Assembly (NCBI RefSeq): GCF_019711435.1
Contig: NZ_JAIGNK010000002.1
Location: 496,001-560,000, forward strand
Origin: Qipengyuania polymorpha
GTDB lineage: Bacteria; Pseudomonadota; Alphaproteobacteria; Sphingomonadales; Sphingomonadaceae
Length of the DNA: 64,000 nt
Direction of reading: 5' to 3'
Part shown: piece by piece, positions 29,042 to 39,347 of the stretch
How positions within the stretch are numbered: the stretch's first letter is position 1
How the letters are laid out: each line of letters opens with the position of its first letter
The notes under the pieces: generated by a model
Seen by the model: the letters and a program-made list of their open reading frames with translations, nothing else
Databases searched by the model: none
Told to the model about the DNA's origin: nothing
Program-made: the position numbers and the translations under genes

Positions 29042-30816
29042 ACGCCGTCACGCATGACTTCGAAGCGCAGGATACCGACACTGCGAAGTACTATTCCGAC
29101 GAGATTGCCGAAGATCGTGCGATCCTCGCGGACATCGGTGCCGGAAGCACGGGCCTGCGCGGCAAGTTTGCCGACCTTTCCATCGGCGGCAAACTGAGCA
29201 TCGTCGCGCTTGCCAATATCGGCGCGGTTGTCTTCATTCTCCTGTCGATCATCATCGGCGGATGGACTGCCGTGCAGCTGCGTCACGAGCGCATGCAGAT
29301 TGGCGAGATGCTGGTCCTGTCCACCGAACTCAAGACGGATATCGACGAAGCGCTGCTCAACGCGCAGCGCTTCGCATGGACTGGCGACACCAGCTCTATC
29401 ACCAACGCCGAGGAAAGCCTTCAGGAAGCGCGCCGTGACCTGAACTCGCTCGAGCGCGGTGCGCGCGATATCGCGGCTACGGAACTCGAAACAATCGCCG
29501 AACTTCGCACCAGCCTGGACGTTATCCAGTCGGATATCGCAAGCCAGAAAAGCGCTCCGGACCTTGCGACCCGCGCCTTGGTCGCCGAAGAGGCATTGGA
29601 CCATGGCGATGCCTTCAATGCCCTTGCCAGCAAGCTGAAGACCAGCCTCTTCCGCCAGGGCGAGGCAAGCGACGCTGCAGGCGAAACCACCATCTTCTGG
29701 CTCTTCGTCGCCTTCTTCTCGGTCGCCACCATCGGCATCGGGCTCATCCTCGTCAGCACCCGCGTGATCGCGCGCGATATTGCCGGCACGGTGAGCGAAC
29801 TCACCGACGCATCCGAGCGCCTCGCGACCGGTGACAAGTCGATCCAGATACCCGGCCTCGAGCGCCGCGACGAGCTGGGCGGCCTCGCCCGTTCGCTCCA
29901 CGTGTTCCTGCGCGCTGCCTTCCGTTTCGAAAAGATGTCGGAAGAGAAAGAGGCCATGCGGGCCCAGCGCAAATACGACCTCGAACGCCTCGCCCTGCAG
30001 TTCGAAAGCACCGTCGGCGAAGTGGTCAGCGGCGTGGCCGCCGCTTCCACCCAGCTCAACGCGACCGCCTCCAGCGTGGCCGCTGCTGCCGAGCAGGCTT
30101 CCTATCAGAGCGAGGCTGTCTCCAACGCGATGGGGCAGGCTTCGGGCGGCGTGACCGCAGCTGCTGCCGCTTCGGACGAATTCGCCATGTCGATTGGCGA
30201 AATCAGCCGCCAGGCATCGCATTCGGCCGAGCTAGCCCGCAAAGCCTCGGACGATGCGGAAGGTGCCGACCACACGATCGGGGCGCTCGCCGCCTCGGCA
30301 GAACAGGTGGGACAGATCGTCGAACTCATCCAGTCGATCGCCCAGCGCACCAATCTCCTTGCATTGAACGCCTCGATCGAAGCTGCGCGTGGCGGCGAGG
30401 CCGGTCGCGGCTTCGCCGTGGTCGCCAGCGAGGTTAAGGAACTCGCCGCACAGACCAGCCGCGCAACGGAGGAAGTGGCGGAGCAGATCCAGGCCATGCA
30501 GGCCTCAACCGGCGCCAGCGTCGACGCGCTGCGCTCGATCGGCGACCAGATCAAGCAGCTGGAGACGACCGCGATTTCGATTGCCAGCGCCGTCGACCAG
30601 CAGTCGGTCGCAGGGCAAGACCTGGCGCGCAGCATCGACCTTGCCGCGCGCTCTACCGACGAGGTGTCGGGCAGCATCGCGCAGGTGCGCGAAGCGAGCG
30701 TGGCGACGGGCGCTGCGGCCAGCCAGGTGCTCGGCTCTGCCACCAGCCTCGAATCGCAGGCCGGGGTGTTGCGCCAGCAGGTCGATGAATTCCTGCAGCA
30801 CGTGCGCGCTGCTTGA
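29038..30816 (+). CDS. methyl-accepting chemotaxis protein with periplasmic helical sensor
   Basis: 592 residues from the ATG at 29038, overlapping the previous stop. Layout: a 53-residue cytoplasmic-looking N-tail, TM1 about 54-75, a periplasmic helical domain about 76-217 (four-helix-bundle-like), TM2 about 218-241, HAMP about 242-295, then the coiled-coil signalling domain with the hairpin tip [21 protein letters not shown]. The long N-tail before TM1 is unusual for MCPs. The C-terminal about 220 residues are roughly 80 percent identical, by eye, to the next gene product. Ligand unknown. Confidence 0.93.
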   Translation: MNAVTHDFEAQDTDTAKYYSDEIAEDRAILADIGAGSTGLRGKFADLSIGGKLSIVALANIGAVVFILLSIIIGGWTAVQLRHERMQIGEMLVLSTELKTDIDEALLNAQRFAWTGDTSSITNAEESLQEARRDLNSLERGARDIAATELETIAELRTSLDVIQSDIASQKSAPDLATRALVAEEALDHGDAFNALASKLKTSLFRQGEASDAAGETTIFWLFVAFFSVATIGIGLILVSTRVIARDIAGTVSELTDASERLATGDKSIQIPGLERRDELGGLARSLHVFLRAAFRFEKMSEEKEAMRAQRKYDLERLALQFESTVGEVVSGVAAASTQLNATASSVAAAAEQASYQSEAVSNAMGQASGGVTAAAAASDEFAMSIGEISRQASHSAELARKASDDAEGADHTIGALAASAEQVGQIVELIQSIAQRTNLLALNASIEAARGGEAGRGFAVVASEVKELAAQTSRATEEVAEQIQAMQASTGASVDALRSIGDQIKQLETTAISIASAVDQQSVAGQDLARSIDLAARSTDEVSGSIAQVREASVATGAAASQVLGSATSLESQAGVLRQQVDEFLQHVRAA

Positions 30817-30866
30817 GTCGATAATTGTTCTGCGCCGGGAGAGGCGCAGTGTTTGGGGGAAATACC

Positions 30867-32210
30867 GTGAACGCACATACGACGGTGATTGACGAGGAAC
30901 TGAACCGCGAGATTGCCGAGGTCGAAGGCGCGGACATCGAAGACCTGCGCTATACGGGCGGCCTGCACGGCTGGTTCATGGCCAAGTCGATGGCTGCCAA
31001 GGCCAAGATTGCCTCGATCTTCACGCTCGGCGGCGTTCTCAGCCTCGCGATCCTCTCTCTCGTCGGCCTCTCCAACCCTGACATGGCCGATACCGTGCGG
31101 GTGCTCGTCATCGCTATCGCCGCAATTTCTTGCATTGGCGCGGTGCTCAGCCTGCGCTTCATCCTGGGCGAAGTGATCGTCCCCTTCCAGCACATGGTCG
31201 GTGAAATGGGCCGTCTCTCGGCTGGCGCACGCGACATCGAGGCGGGCGACACCAGCCGTCCCGACGAAATCGGCGATCTCGCACGTGCGCTGGCGGTCTT
31301 CTCCCGCTCCGGCCACAAGCTCGACGAGCTTTTCGCCGGCCGCAAGGCAGCTTCCGAGCAGCGCAAGCAGGAACTGATGCTGCTGGCCGACAGCTTCGAG
31401 AAGACCGTCGGCGATGTCGTCGGCGGCGTAGCGGCGGCCTCCAGCCAGCTGAATGCGACTGCAGGCGCAATGGCATCGGCTGCCGAACAGGCCGCCGGAC
31501 AGGCCAGCCAGGTATCGGTCGCCATGGAAACGGCCTCGGGTGGCGTAACCGCCGCCGCCGCCGCGTCGGACGAATTCGCCATGTCGATCAGCGAAATCAG
31601 CCGTCAGGCGGCCAATTCGGCCGAACTTGCCCGCAAGGCTTCGGATGATGCAGAAAACGCAGACGGAACGATTTCTGCGCTGGCCTCTGCTGCCGAGCAG
31701 GTCGGCCAGATCGTCGAAATGATCCAGTCGATTGCACAGCGCACCAACCTCCTCGCCCTCAACGCTTCAATCGAGGCGGCACGTGGCGGCGAAGCGGGGC
31801 GTGGCTTTGCAGTCGTGGCGAGCGAGGTGAAGGAACTCGCCGCGCAGACCAGCCGAGCGACCGAGGAAGTCTCGGAGCAGATCCAGGCGATGCAGGCCTC
31901 GACCGGAGCCAGCGTCAGTGCTCTGCGCTCGATCGGCGAGCAGATCAAACAGTTGGAGACGACCGCCATCTCGATTGCCAGTGCCGTCGACCAGCAGTCG
32001 GTCGCAGGTCAGGACCTTGCGCGCAGTATCGACCGCGCCGCGCATGGGACGGACGAAGTGGCAGGTCACCTCGACAATATGCGCGACACCAGCATTGCGG
32101 CCGGCGCTGCGGCGAGCCAGGTGCTCGCTTCTTCGAGCGATCTCGAAGGCCAGGCGACGACCTTGCGCGACAAGGTCGACGAATTCCTGTTCCACATTCG
32201 CGCGGCGTAA
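30867..32210 (+). CDS. methyl-accepting chemotaxis protein almost without a periplasmic part
   Basis: 447 residues with a GTG start at 30867 after GGGGGAAA. N-tail of about 47 residues, TM1 about 48-67, a loop of only about 9 residues (GLSNPDMAD), TM2 about 77-100, HAMP about 101-155, then the signalling domain with the same hairpin tip as its neighbour. With so short a loop it cannot hold an extracellular ligand domain, so it may sense through the membrane, the N-tail, or only in complex with the first MCP. It is separated by 50 bases from the first MCP and ends before a strong terminator. Confidence 0.92.
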   Translation: MNAHTTVIDEELNREIAEVEGADIEDLRYTGGLHGWFMAKSMAAKAKIASIFTLGGVLSLAILSLVGLSNPDMADTVRVLVIAIAAISCIGAVLSLRFILGEVIVPFQHMVGEMGRLSAGARDIEAGDTSRPDEIGDLARALAVFSRSGHKLDELFAGRKAASEQRKQELMLLADSFEKTVGDVVGGVAAASSQLNATAGAMASAAEQAAGQASQVSVAMETASGGVTAAAAASDEFAMSISEISRQAANSAELARKASDDAENADGTISALASAAEQVGQIVEMIQSIAQRTNLLALNASIEAARGGEAGRGFAVVASEVKELAAQTSRATEEVSEQIQAMQASTGASVSALRSIGEQIKQLETTAISIASAVDQQSVAGQDLARSIDRAAHGTDEVAGHLDNMRDTSIAAGAAASQVLASSSDLEGQATTLRDKVDEFLFHIRAA

Positions 32211-32243
32211 TTTGTCCCGCGCTGGCTAGCGCATGAGGCACGG

Positions 32244-32279
32244 AAGGGCGGCCCGGCACTACGCCGGAGCCGCCCTTTT
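32244..32279. terminator. bidirectional intrinsic terminator after the chemotaxis locus
   Basis: Stem AAGGGCGGC paired with GCCGCCCTT, flanked by TTTT on the right. It sits between the converging ends of the second MCP gene and the amidohydrolase gene and can serve both. Confidence 0.85.
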
Positions 32280-32281
32280 GC

Positions 32282-35200
32282 TTACTCCCACCAATAGGGC
32301 AGGCGCTCCTCGTTGCCGGTCTCGACCTCGTTCATCGTCCGCGCGTCGTAGAGACGCCCGCCGAGCATGACCTGCGCAATGTCATCCGAGTTCTGGATGT
32401 CCTGCGCCGGGTCTGCAGTCAGGATAACGAGGTCGGCGAGCTTGCCGACTTCGAGGCTGCCGACATCCTGCGCCATGCCCAGCGATTTTGCCGGTTCGAT
32501 GGTCCCGGCCCGCAGCGCCTGCACATTGGACATGCCGCCGCGTACGAAGCTCCATAGCTCCCAATGCGCCGCGATGCCCGCCTGCTGGCCATGCGCGCCG
32601 ATGCTGACCTTCACGCCGCGCTCGGCCAGTTTCTTGGCCTCACGCGCGGCGTTGTCGTCGACGAAGGCCCAGTCGGGCGCGGTGATGCGGCGGCCGGTCT
32701 GGGCGAGCAGCAGCTTGGGCGGCGTGTGGACGAGCAGCGGGTTGTCGAACACATCGGTCGCCTGCCGCCAGTATGGGTCGGCGGCGAGACCGCCATAGGT
32801 CACGGTGAGCGTCGGCGTGTAATTCGTGTCCGAGCCGCTGAACATCTGCAGCACGTCCTCGTACATCACATCGACCGGGATGTTGTGTTCGACGGTCGAA
32901 TTGCCGTCGGCGATCAGGTTCATGTCCATGCCGAAGAGCGAACCACCCTCGGCAACCACCAGCATGTTTTCGGCCCGCGCGGCGGCCACGACCTGCTGGC
33001 GCTGCTCGCGCCGTGGCTGGTTGTAGTTCTTCACGCTGATGCCGCCCTGCGCCTTGATGCGGCGGACATGGGCGAGCGCGTCTTCGTAGCTGTCGATGCG
33101 CGCATAGACGCTGGGCGCCTTGGCACCGTAGATGATTTCGCCGGTCGAGAAGATACGCGGGGCGAGCAGAGTGCCCGCCTGCTGGCGTTCTGCCGCGGCG
33201 AAAATCATGCTGGCCGAAGACGACGGGTCGTGGATGGTCGTCGAACCCATCGCCAGTTGCTGGACCTGGTACCAGTTCTGCTGCGGGATGAGATCGCCCG
33301 ACCCTTGCGGCCCGTGGGCATGGGCATCGACGAGGCCGGGGATGATGGTGCGGCCATTGGCCTCGACCACCGTTGCTCCCGAAGGCACCTGCACAGAGCC
33401 TGCCGGACCGATGGCAGCGATACGGTCACCCTCGATAAGGATGGTGCCGTTCTCGATGGTGCCTGCGCCCTCGCCCGCCATGGTGTGGATGCGCGCGCCG
33501 GTAATCGCCACCGTGCCGCTCGCCTTGTCGGCTCGGATAGTGCGCGCGAGCGAGGTGCCGGTGTCGGGCGGAGTGAATTTCGGCGCTTCGCTATCGGGCG
33601 TGGTCGGCGTGAGCGCGGAAGTGCTGGCGCGGTAGAGCACCGGTCCCATCGACCAGTGCAGCGTCGAGCCATCCTCTGTCCAGCCGATGTAATCCGCCCC
33701 GCCCGTGCTGACCTTGGTAATCGGCAGCGAGCCGGATTTCTCGCTCACCGTGACGGTCTGGCCGCCGGGAAGAAGCGGCATGGCGAACACTTCGTAATTC
33801 TGGCGGAAGGCCACGTAATCGCCGCGCGGGCTGACCCGGAAGTCGTTGGCAAGCTCGCCCTCGACATGGACGCGGCGCGCCTCGCCGTCGAGGTCGGCAG
33901 AGAGCAATTGCAGCTTGCCGCCCGAGCGGCCGAACATGAAGACGCGGTCATCGTCTGCCCCGAACTGCGGGGTCGAGGTATCGCGCGCAATCAAGCGCGG
34001 CGTGCCGCCTCCTGCATTGACCGCATAGGTGCCCTCGTTTTCCGAAAAATAGGGCGAGGTCAAATAACCGCCGCCGCGCTTCTCGAAGACGATGGTGTCG
34101 CCTTCGGGAGAGAATTGCGGGACGGCATAATGGCCCTGCTGGCTGGTCACGATACGCTCGCCGCGCCCGCGGCTGTCGACCGTGACAATCTTGCCGAGGC
34201 CGCTGTCGGTCCAGCGCACGAAGGCAATGCGCTTGCCGTCGCGCGACCATGCGGGCCACAGTTCAAGGGCATCGCCGCCGCCCGAAGTCAGGCGGCGCGG
34301 CTCGGCATTGCTGCCGACCGGCTTGGTGTAGAGCTTGCCGAGGCTTTCGAAGACCACCGTACGGCCATCGGGCGAAACGCTGGCGAAGCGCGGGATTTTC
34401 GCAGTGAAGGCATCGGGCGCGACATCGATGACCGGATGCGGCGCTTCGGCGACCATCCGCGTGTCGGAGATGCTGAAGGGGATGACGCTCGCGCCAGAGC
34501 CGTCGGCAGACACCCGATTGAGCTTGCCACCTGCCCAGACGACCATGCTGTTCCCGTCGGGCATCCAGTCCATCATCGGATAGACGCCGTAGACCGCCCA
34601 GGTCTCCTGCAAATCGAGGTCGAGCGAGCCGTAGATCATCCGCTCTTCACCCGTGGAGAGGTCCTTCACCCACAGCTGCGACTGGTCCTTGTCGCGGCGC
34701 ACGAAGGCGATTTTCTTGCCGTCGGGCGAAGGCGTGGGACGCACTGCGCCGCCGAAACCGCCGACTGCGGTGGTCACCTCACCGGTGTCAATGTCGTAGC
34801 GCTCGATATTGAAGATGCCCTGCGTCGAATCCTGCGCATATTCGAAGGTCGCGCCGGGGGTGATGTTGCGGGTGTAGTAGATGGCGTTGCCGTCAGGCGC
34901 GTAGATGGGTTCGCCCAGCTCCTTCTGCACCGCTTCGCTTGAGCGCTTGACCAGCTGGACGCCGCCGCCGCCCGAGACATGATAGAGCCAGATTTCGCCC
35001 GTGCCGGCGCTGCGCTGCGTGGTGAAATGCTTCTTGGCGACGATGTAGCGCCCGTCGGGCGACCAGCTTGGCTGGTTGAGGAGGCGGAAGTCCTCCTTGG
35101 TCACCTGCAACTTGTTCGAGCCGTCGGTGTTCATCAGCCAGATATTGTCGCCGCCGCCGCGGTCCGAAATGAAGGCGATGCGGCTGCCGTCGGGCGAGAA

Positions 35201-35620
35201 ACGCGGCTGGATTTCCCATGCCAGCCCTTCCGCAATCCGCGTCGGCGTACCGCCCGTGACGGGCATCGTATAGATGTCACCGAGCATCGAGAAGGCGATC
35301 GTGCGCCCGTCGGGTGAGACGGCGACATCCATCCAGGTGCCTTCGTCGGTGTTGATCGCGACTTCGCGCATGGTGGCACCGCGCGGGGCGGTGACGTCCC
35401 AGCCCTGGTCCTTCTCGCCCTCGCCCGCAATCGGGACGGTGGCGGGCGCTGCATCGACCTGTTCGCCGCTGCCTTCCTCGGGCAGCTCGTCCTGCGAGGC
35501 GTCGACCTCCTGCTCCTCGACCGGATTGGGGCTCGGCTCGGGTTCCTGGTTCTGCGCGAAGGCAGGTGCGGACCCCGCACAAAGCACGAGCGCGAGGGCG
35601 GAAGCGATGCTGGTTTTCAT
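32282..35620 (-). CDS. secreted TolB-like beta-propeller/amidohydrolase fusion protein
   Basis: 1112 residues. Signal peptide MKTSIASALALVLCAGSAPAFAQ, then an acidic Pro/Glu-rich linker (about 25-75), repeated propeller blades of the WD40-like/TolB type (about 85-650; repeats of FSPDGSRIAFISDRGG, WSPDGRYI, PSPDGKKIAFVRRD, WSRDGKRIAFVRW), then an imidazolonepropionase-like amidohydrolase domain (about 700-1090) with the metal pair His767 and His769 (LVDAHAHGP), VEHNIPVD and a C-terminal SLGMAQDVGSLEVGKLADLVIL. Known as a fusion family in marine bacteria; substrate is unknown, probably a peptide or cyclic amide degraded outside the cytoplasm. The LacI-type gene 84 bases upstream may regulate it. 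Confidence 0.9.
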   Translation of the reverse strand: MKTSIASALALVLCAGSAPAFAQNQEPEPSPNPVEEQEVDASQDELPEEGSGEQVDAAPATVPIAGEGEKDQGWDVTAPRGATMREVAINTDEGTWMDVAVSPDGRTIAFSMLGDIYTMPVTGGTPTRIAEGLAWEIQPRFSPDGSRIAFISDRGGGDNIWLMNTDGSNKLQVTKEDFRLLNQPSWSPDGRYIVAKKHFTTQRSAGTGEIWLYHVSGGGGVQLVKRSSEAVQKELGEPIYAPDGNAIYYTRNITPGATFEYAQDSTQGIFNIERYDIDTGEVTTAVGGFGGAVRPTPSPDGKKIAFVRRDKDQSQLWVKDLSTGEERMIYGSLDLDLQETWAVYGVYPMMDWMPDGNSMVVWAGGKLNRVSADGSGASVIPFSISDTRMVAEAPHPVIDVAPDAFTAKIPRFASVSPDGRTVVFESLGKLYTKPVGSNAEPRRLTSGGGDALELWPAWSRDGKRIAFVRWTDSGLGKIVTVDSRGRGERIVTSQQGHYAVPQFSPEGDTIVFEKRGGGYLTSPYFSENEGTYAVNAGGGTPRLIARDTSTPQFGADDDRVFMFGRSGGKLQLLSADLDGEARRVHVEGELANDFRVSPRGDYVAFRQNYEVFAMPLLPGGQTVTVSEKSGSLPITKVSTGGADYIGWTEDGSTLHWSMGPVLYRASTSALTPTTPDSEAPKFTPPDTGTSLARTIRADKASGTVAITGARIHTMAGEGAGTIENGTILIEGDRIAAIGPAGSVQVPSGATVVEANGRTIIPGLVDAHAHGPQGSGDLIPQQNWYQVQQLAMGSTTIHDPSSSASMIFAAAERQQAGTLLAPRIFSTGEIIYGAKAPSVYARIDSYEDALAHVRRIKAQGGISVKNYNQPRREQRQQVVAAARAENMLVVAEGGSLFGMDMNLIADGNSTVEHNIPVDVMYEDVLQMFSGSDTNYTPTLTVTYGGLAADPYWRQATDVFDNPLLVHTPPKLLLAQTGRRITAPDWAFVDDNAAREAKKLAERGVKVSIGAHGQQAGIAAHWELWSFVRGGMSNVQALRAGTIEPAKSLGMAQDVGSLEVGKLADLVILTADPAQDIQNSDDIAQVMLGGRLYDARTMNEVETGNEERLPYWWE

Positions 35621-35704
35621 GTCTCTTAGCTCTCCCCTAGAGATGTGCGGGGAGGCTTAGACGTGGCGACGCCCGCTTGGCAAACGGGCATTGGGCGAGC
35701 GTCG

Positions 35705-36733
35705 TTACTTGGCGCTCGAACGCTCCACCAGTCGCACGGGCACACGCCGCTCGGCGCGCTCGCCTTCCCCAGCCAGCGCGGTCTCGACCAGCAGGCGTCC
35801 CGCTTCGGCGAAATCGGGTTCGACCGTGGTCAGCGGGGGATTGCTGAATTCGCCCGAGCCGAGGCCGTCGAAGCCGACCACGCCGACCTTGCCCGGCACG
35901 GCGATGCTGCGCGAAGCCAGTTCCTCCAGCGCGCCCAGCGCCATGGCATCGCAGGCGAAGAAGAGCCCATCGAAATCTGCGCCGCGATCGCACAGATCAG
36001 CCACTGCAGTGCGGCCCTGCACAACGCGCTCGCCCTTGTCCGGCACGACCGCTTCGTACGCTGTCAGGCCGGATTTCTCCATGGCGGTCTTGTAGCCCTC
36101 GTAGCGTTCGCGGAATTGTTTCTGCGAGGAATTGGGGTCGCCGACGAAGTGGATGTCCTTCGCCCCGCCCGCGATCAGCCTCTCGACCGCCAGCCTGCCG
36201 CCCTCGGCATTGTCCGAACGCACCCAGACCGCATCGTCGAAGGGCGAGCCCCAGAAGGCAATCGCATGGCTGCTCGCCGCCACGGTGCGGAAATAGTCCC
36301 ACGCCGGCGTATTCGTAGCCGTGCCGATGACCACCACGCCATCGGCCTGCCTGCGACCGACATAATGGCCGAAGAGCTCGTCTTCCTTGGCCTGGAACGA
36401 AACGAGCGCTTCGTAGCCACGCTCTGCCGCCGCGGCGCAGGTGCTGCCGAGCAGGCTGTAGTAAAAGGGGTTGATGGCGGCCGGCCCCTGCCCGTCGCGT
36501 CCGATGACGACAATGGCGATGGTGCCGGTCTCGCCCTTGCGCAGGCCTGCGGCGCGCATATTGACGTGATAGCCCAGTTCGGCAGCGGCCTGTTCGACCC
36601 GGCGCCGCGTGGCTTCGGTAATCGTTTCCGAACCCGACAGCGCGCGGCTGACAGTCGACTGGCTGACCCCGGCGCGCTCCGCAACGTCAATGGACGTCAC
36701 GCGATAGGGGCGCCCGTTACCCTCTTTTGTCAT
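35705..36733 (-). CDS. LacI-family transcriptional regulator
   Basis: 342 residues. LacI helix-turn-helix at about 13-60 (TSIDVAERAGVSQSTVSRALSG then ITEATRRRVEQAAAELGYHVN) followed by a periplasmic-binding-protein-like ligand domain (PFYYSLLGSTCAAAAERGYEAL, FACDAMALGALEELASR, VGVVGFDGLGSGEFSNPPLTTVEPDF). AGGAG precedes the start codon. The effector is probably a sugar or sugar-like metabolite. It lies upstream of the amidohydrolase fusion on the same strand and divergent from the glycan cluster, so either neighbour could be its target. Confidence 0.93.
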   Translation of the reverse strand: MTKEGNGRPYRVTSIDVAERAGVSQSTVSRALSGSETITEATRRRVEQAAAELGYHVNMRAAGLRKGETGTIAIVVIGRDGQGPAAINPFYYSLLGSTCAAAAERGYEALVSFQAKEDELFGHYVGRRQADGVVVIGTATNTPAWDYFRTVAASSHAIAFWGSPFDDAVWVRSDNAEGGRLAVERLIAGGAKDIHFVGDPNSSQKQFRERYEGYKTAMEKSGLTAYEAVVPDKGERVVQGRTAVADLCDRGADFDGLFFACDAMALGALEELASRSIAVPGKVGVVGFDGLGSGEFSNPPLTTVEPDFAEAGRLLVETALAGEGERAERRVPVRLVERSSAK

Positions 36734-36882
36734 GGCAACTCCTCAACTCCGGACCTGCCCTAGCGAAAGGAATTCGGGAAAGCGAGAGGCCGCGAAACTT
36801 GCGCAAGTGGCATTCTCGTGGGATGTCGCGTCGCCAAGGGTCAACGGGGACAGCGCATGCAGCAGCATCGCGAACACTAAAG

Positions 36883-37932
36883 ATGAGCGATTGCACCATA
36901 TCCGCCGGCGAGAGGGAGCTGGAAACGCCCGCGCCGGTGCGCTTTGTCCACAATGACCGTTTCGGTGCGGCAGAGGCCATCGCGAGCGAGGATTTCGACG
37001 CGCTGCTGGGCGCGAGGCCCGACATCCTCAAGAGCTTTGCCGAGAATGGCGACCTTTGCTGGACGGTCCAGACCTGGTGCCGCCTGCGCGACATGGGCGT
37101 GGGCGGCATCGAGATTGCGACCGAGCCTGCCGAGGGGCGCATCAACCTCGCCAAGTCGAAGACGCTGTCGCGCGCCGGGGCGGACCCTTCACTGTTTCAG
37201 GTTTCGATCCAGGCGGACTATCCGCGCGTGCTGTGGGCGCAGTTCCATATCCAGCAGAACACTGACCTCCTCTGCGAAGACGGGGCGCTGCAATATCTCT
37301 GGCCGCAGGCGGGCATCGTCCCGCGCGACGAGAGCCGCGAAGGCGTGAAGCGGGTCGGTTTCCTTGGCAAGCTCGACGGCAATCTTGCAGGCACCGCCGA
37401 GCAGTGGAGCAAGGCGATGGAGGCGCGCGGGCTCGAATTCGTGGTCCAGCCGCCCGAACGCTGGAACGACTATTCGGACATCGACATCGCCATCGGCCTG
37501 CGCAGTTTCGGCAATGCACGCCATTCGCGCAAACCGGCGAACAAGCTGCTCAATTCGTGGATTGCAGGCGTGCCCTTCGTCAGCGGAAGCGACAGTGCCT
37601 TTGCGCAGGTCGGCACTGCGGGCATGGACCATTTGCTCGCACATAATCTCGAAGAGGCGGTGAGCCAGATAGACCGGCTGCGCAGCGACCCGGGCCTTTA
37701 CCGCGACCTCGTCGAGGCAGGCCACAGGCGGGCGAAGACCTTCAGCGTAGAGCGGCTGGCCTCGCAATGGGTTGCCTTGCTCGAAGGCCCGATATCAGCG
37801 CGCCATCGCCAGTGGGAAGCGCATTTGCCGCGCGAGAAGCGCCGCGTGAGGGCGCTTGGCGCGGCACAGGCCGTCGTCGACACGGGCAAGTCCGTCGGAC
37901 GCAAACTGCTCGGGCGAAAGACCGAGGCATGA
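36883..37932 (+). CDS. glycosyltransferase-like protein (GT-B fold suspected)
   Basis: 349 residues from the ATG at 36883. No named family is clear to me. The second half looks like a GT-B nucleotide-sugar half: VKRVGFLGKLDGNLAG begins a Rossmann-like unit, followed by DIDIAIGLRSFGN, SRKPANKLLNSWIAGVPFVSG and EAVSQIDRLRSDPGLYRDLVEAGHRRA, a layout common in glycosyltransferase C-termini. The role is inferred mainly from its partners: its TGA overlaps the ATG of a flippase gene, and a polymerase-like gene follows. The frame is open further upstream to 36727 but without a ribosome site. Confidence 0.6.
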   Translation: MSDCTISAGERELETPAPVRFVHNDRFGAAEAIASEDFDALLGARPDILKSFAENGDLCWTVQTWCRLRDMGVGGIEIATEPAEGRINLAKSKTLSRAGADPSLFQVSIQADYPRVLWAQFHIQQNTDLLCEDGALQYLWPQAGIVPRDESREGVKRVGFLGKLDGNLAGTAEQWSKAMEARGLEFVVQPPERWNDYSDIDIAIGLRSFGNARHSRKPANKLLNSWIAGVPFVSGSDSAFAQVGTAGMDHLLAHNLEEAVSQIDRLRSDPGLYRDLVEAGHRRAKTFSVERLASQWVALLEGPISARHRQWEAHLPREKRRVRALGAAQAVVDTGKSVGRKLLGRKTEA

Positions 37933-39302
37933 GCGACCAGCGCCGCCTCCTACGCGGCATTTCTGCCAATTTGATGGCCGTCGCGACGCGCATCGCGGTG
38001 CAATTCGCGACGTTGCCGATTTTCTTCGCCAGCTGGAGCGTGGAGGCGGTCGGGAGCTGGCTCATTCTCTTCGCCGTGCCTGCCTATGTCGCTCTGGTGG
38101 GCAACGGCTTTGCAGGCGCAGGCGGGACTGCCGCATTGGCCGCAGCACAGGCAGGCGACCTAGCCCGCGCCCGGCAGGATTTCCGCGCGGCATGGACCAT
38201 TTCCGCCTTCTCCACCGCCGCTCTCGCGCTGGTCTTCGCGAGCGCTGCGATGTTCATCATCCCCTCGGTGGTCGAATATGACGGCGATGTCGCCCTGTGG
38301 GACATGGCGAAAGCCGCGGCATGGCTCTCGCTCTACATTTTCGCGACCAGCCAGATGGCGATTTTCGACATCCCCTACCGCGTCGCGGGCCGCTATCCCG
38401 ACCACATCTTCCTCTACAATGCGACAAGCCTGCTCGAAATCGTGGTGATTGCCGCTGCGGTCACCTTCTCCGACAGCCTGTCGACGCTCGCCATGAGCCT
38501 CGCGCTGTTCCGCTGCCTGTCCGCGCTGTGGATTTACCTCTCCGCCCGCAAGGCTGCGCCGCAAATGTTCGAGAGCGGACATGGCGACCTGCAGGCGAGC
38601 GTCACCGACCTGTGGCGCCCCAGCCTCGCCTTCATGCTGATGCCGCTGGTCTTCGGTCTCAACCTGCAAGGCTATCTCCTGCTGGTCGGCGCGACCTTTG
38701 GAGCCGTCGTCCTCGCGGGGTTTGCCGCGACCCGTACCCTCACCCGCCTGCTCGACCTCGTCACCAACGTGACCTACGGCCTGCAGTTCTACGAGAGCGG
38801 CTATATCGATGGCGACCGGCGCGCCGTGCAAAAGCGCATGCTCGCGACGATGACGCTTGTATCAATCGGCATCGCGGCCCTCTTCGCCTTCTTCCTCCTG
38901 GCCATCGGTCCGTGGCTGCAGGACCTTTACACGCTGGGCGAGACGATTTTCAGCACCAGCATCGCCCTCGTCCTTGTGACTGCGGCCACGCTGAGAGCCT
39001 TGTCCGCTGCGCCCATGGCGGTGCTTGCCGCCGATAACGCCCATGCCCCGGTGGTCGTGCTCTATCTCGCCGGGTCGGCGCTGGCGCTCCTGCTCGCTGT
39101 CTTGCTGGGCTGGGCGGGATTTTCGCTTTCGGTAGTCCTCTTGCCGCTCATCCTTGCCGAGGCGAGCCAGTTCCTTCCCGCCCTGAAGCGTACGCTCGCA
39201 GCGCTGGAAATGACGGCTTCCGAGTTCGCCGCTTCGCTGACCTCACCCGAGCGGCTGGACGATGTGCGGGGCCTCTCGCGCGCGCTTGCGAAACGCAAAT
39301 GA
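37929..39302 (+). CDS. polysaccharide flippase (Wzx/MOP-type)
   Basis: 457 residues with about twelve to fourteen membrane segments. Begins MSDQRRLLRGISANLMAVATRI, as in MOP-superfamily polysaccharide exporters, then ILFAVPAYVALVGNGFAGAGG, and a second-half ATRTLTRLLDLVTNV. It would flip lipid-linked oligosaccharide units to the periplasmic side of the inner membrane. The start codon overlaps the stop of the glycosyltransferase-like gene (ATGA). Assignment is from topology, length and context; pairwise similarity cannot be tested here. Confidence 0.8.
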   Translation: MSDQRRLLRGISANLMAVATRIAVQFATLPIFFASWSVEAVGSWLILFAVPAYVALVGNGFAGAGGTAALAAAQAGDLARARQDFRAAWTISAFSTAALALVFASAAMFIIPSVVEYDGDVALWDMAKAAAWLSLYIFATSQMAIFDIPYRVAGRYPDHIFLYNATSLLEIVVIAAAVTFSDSLSTLAMSLALFRCLSALWIYLSARKAAPQMFESGHGDLQASVTDLWRPSLAFMLMPLVFGLNLQGYLLLVGATFGAVVLAGFAATRTLTRLLDLVTNVTYGLQFYESGYIDGDRRAVQKRMLATMTLVSIGIAALFAFFLLAIGPWLQDLYTLGETIFSTSIALVLVTAATLRALSAAPMAVLAADNAHAPVVVLYLAGSALALLLAVLLGWAGFSLSVVLLPLILAEASQFLPALKRTLAALEMTASEFAASLTSPERLDDVRGLSRALAKRK

Positions 39303-39347
39303 CCAACTTGCTTAGCCTGCGCACTACGAGATAGAAACAGCACCGCC

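Noticed and set aside
29038-32210. Tandem repeat as a mobile element or recombination artefact
   Set aside because: The repeated stretch is coding signalling domain of two intact MCPs with different N-terminal halves, their own starts and no flanking repeats.
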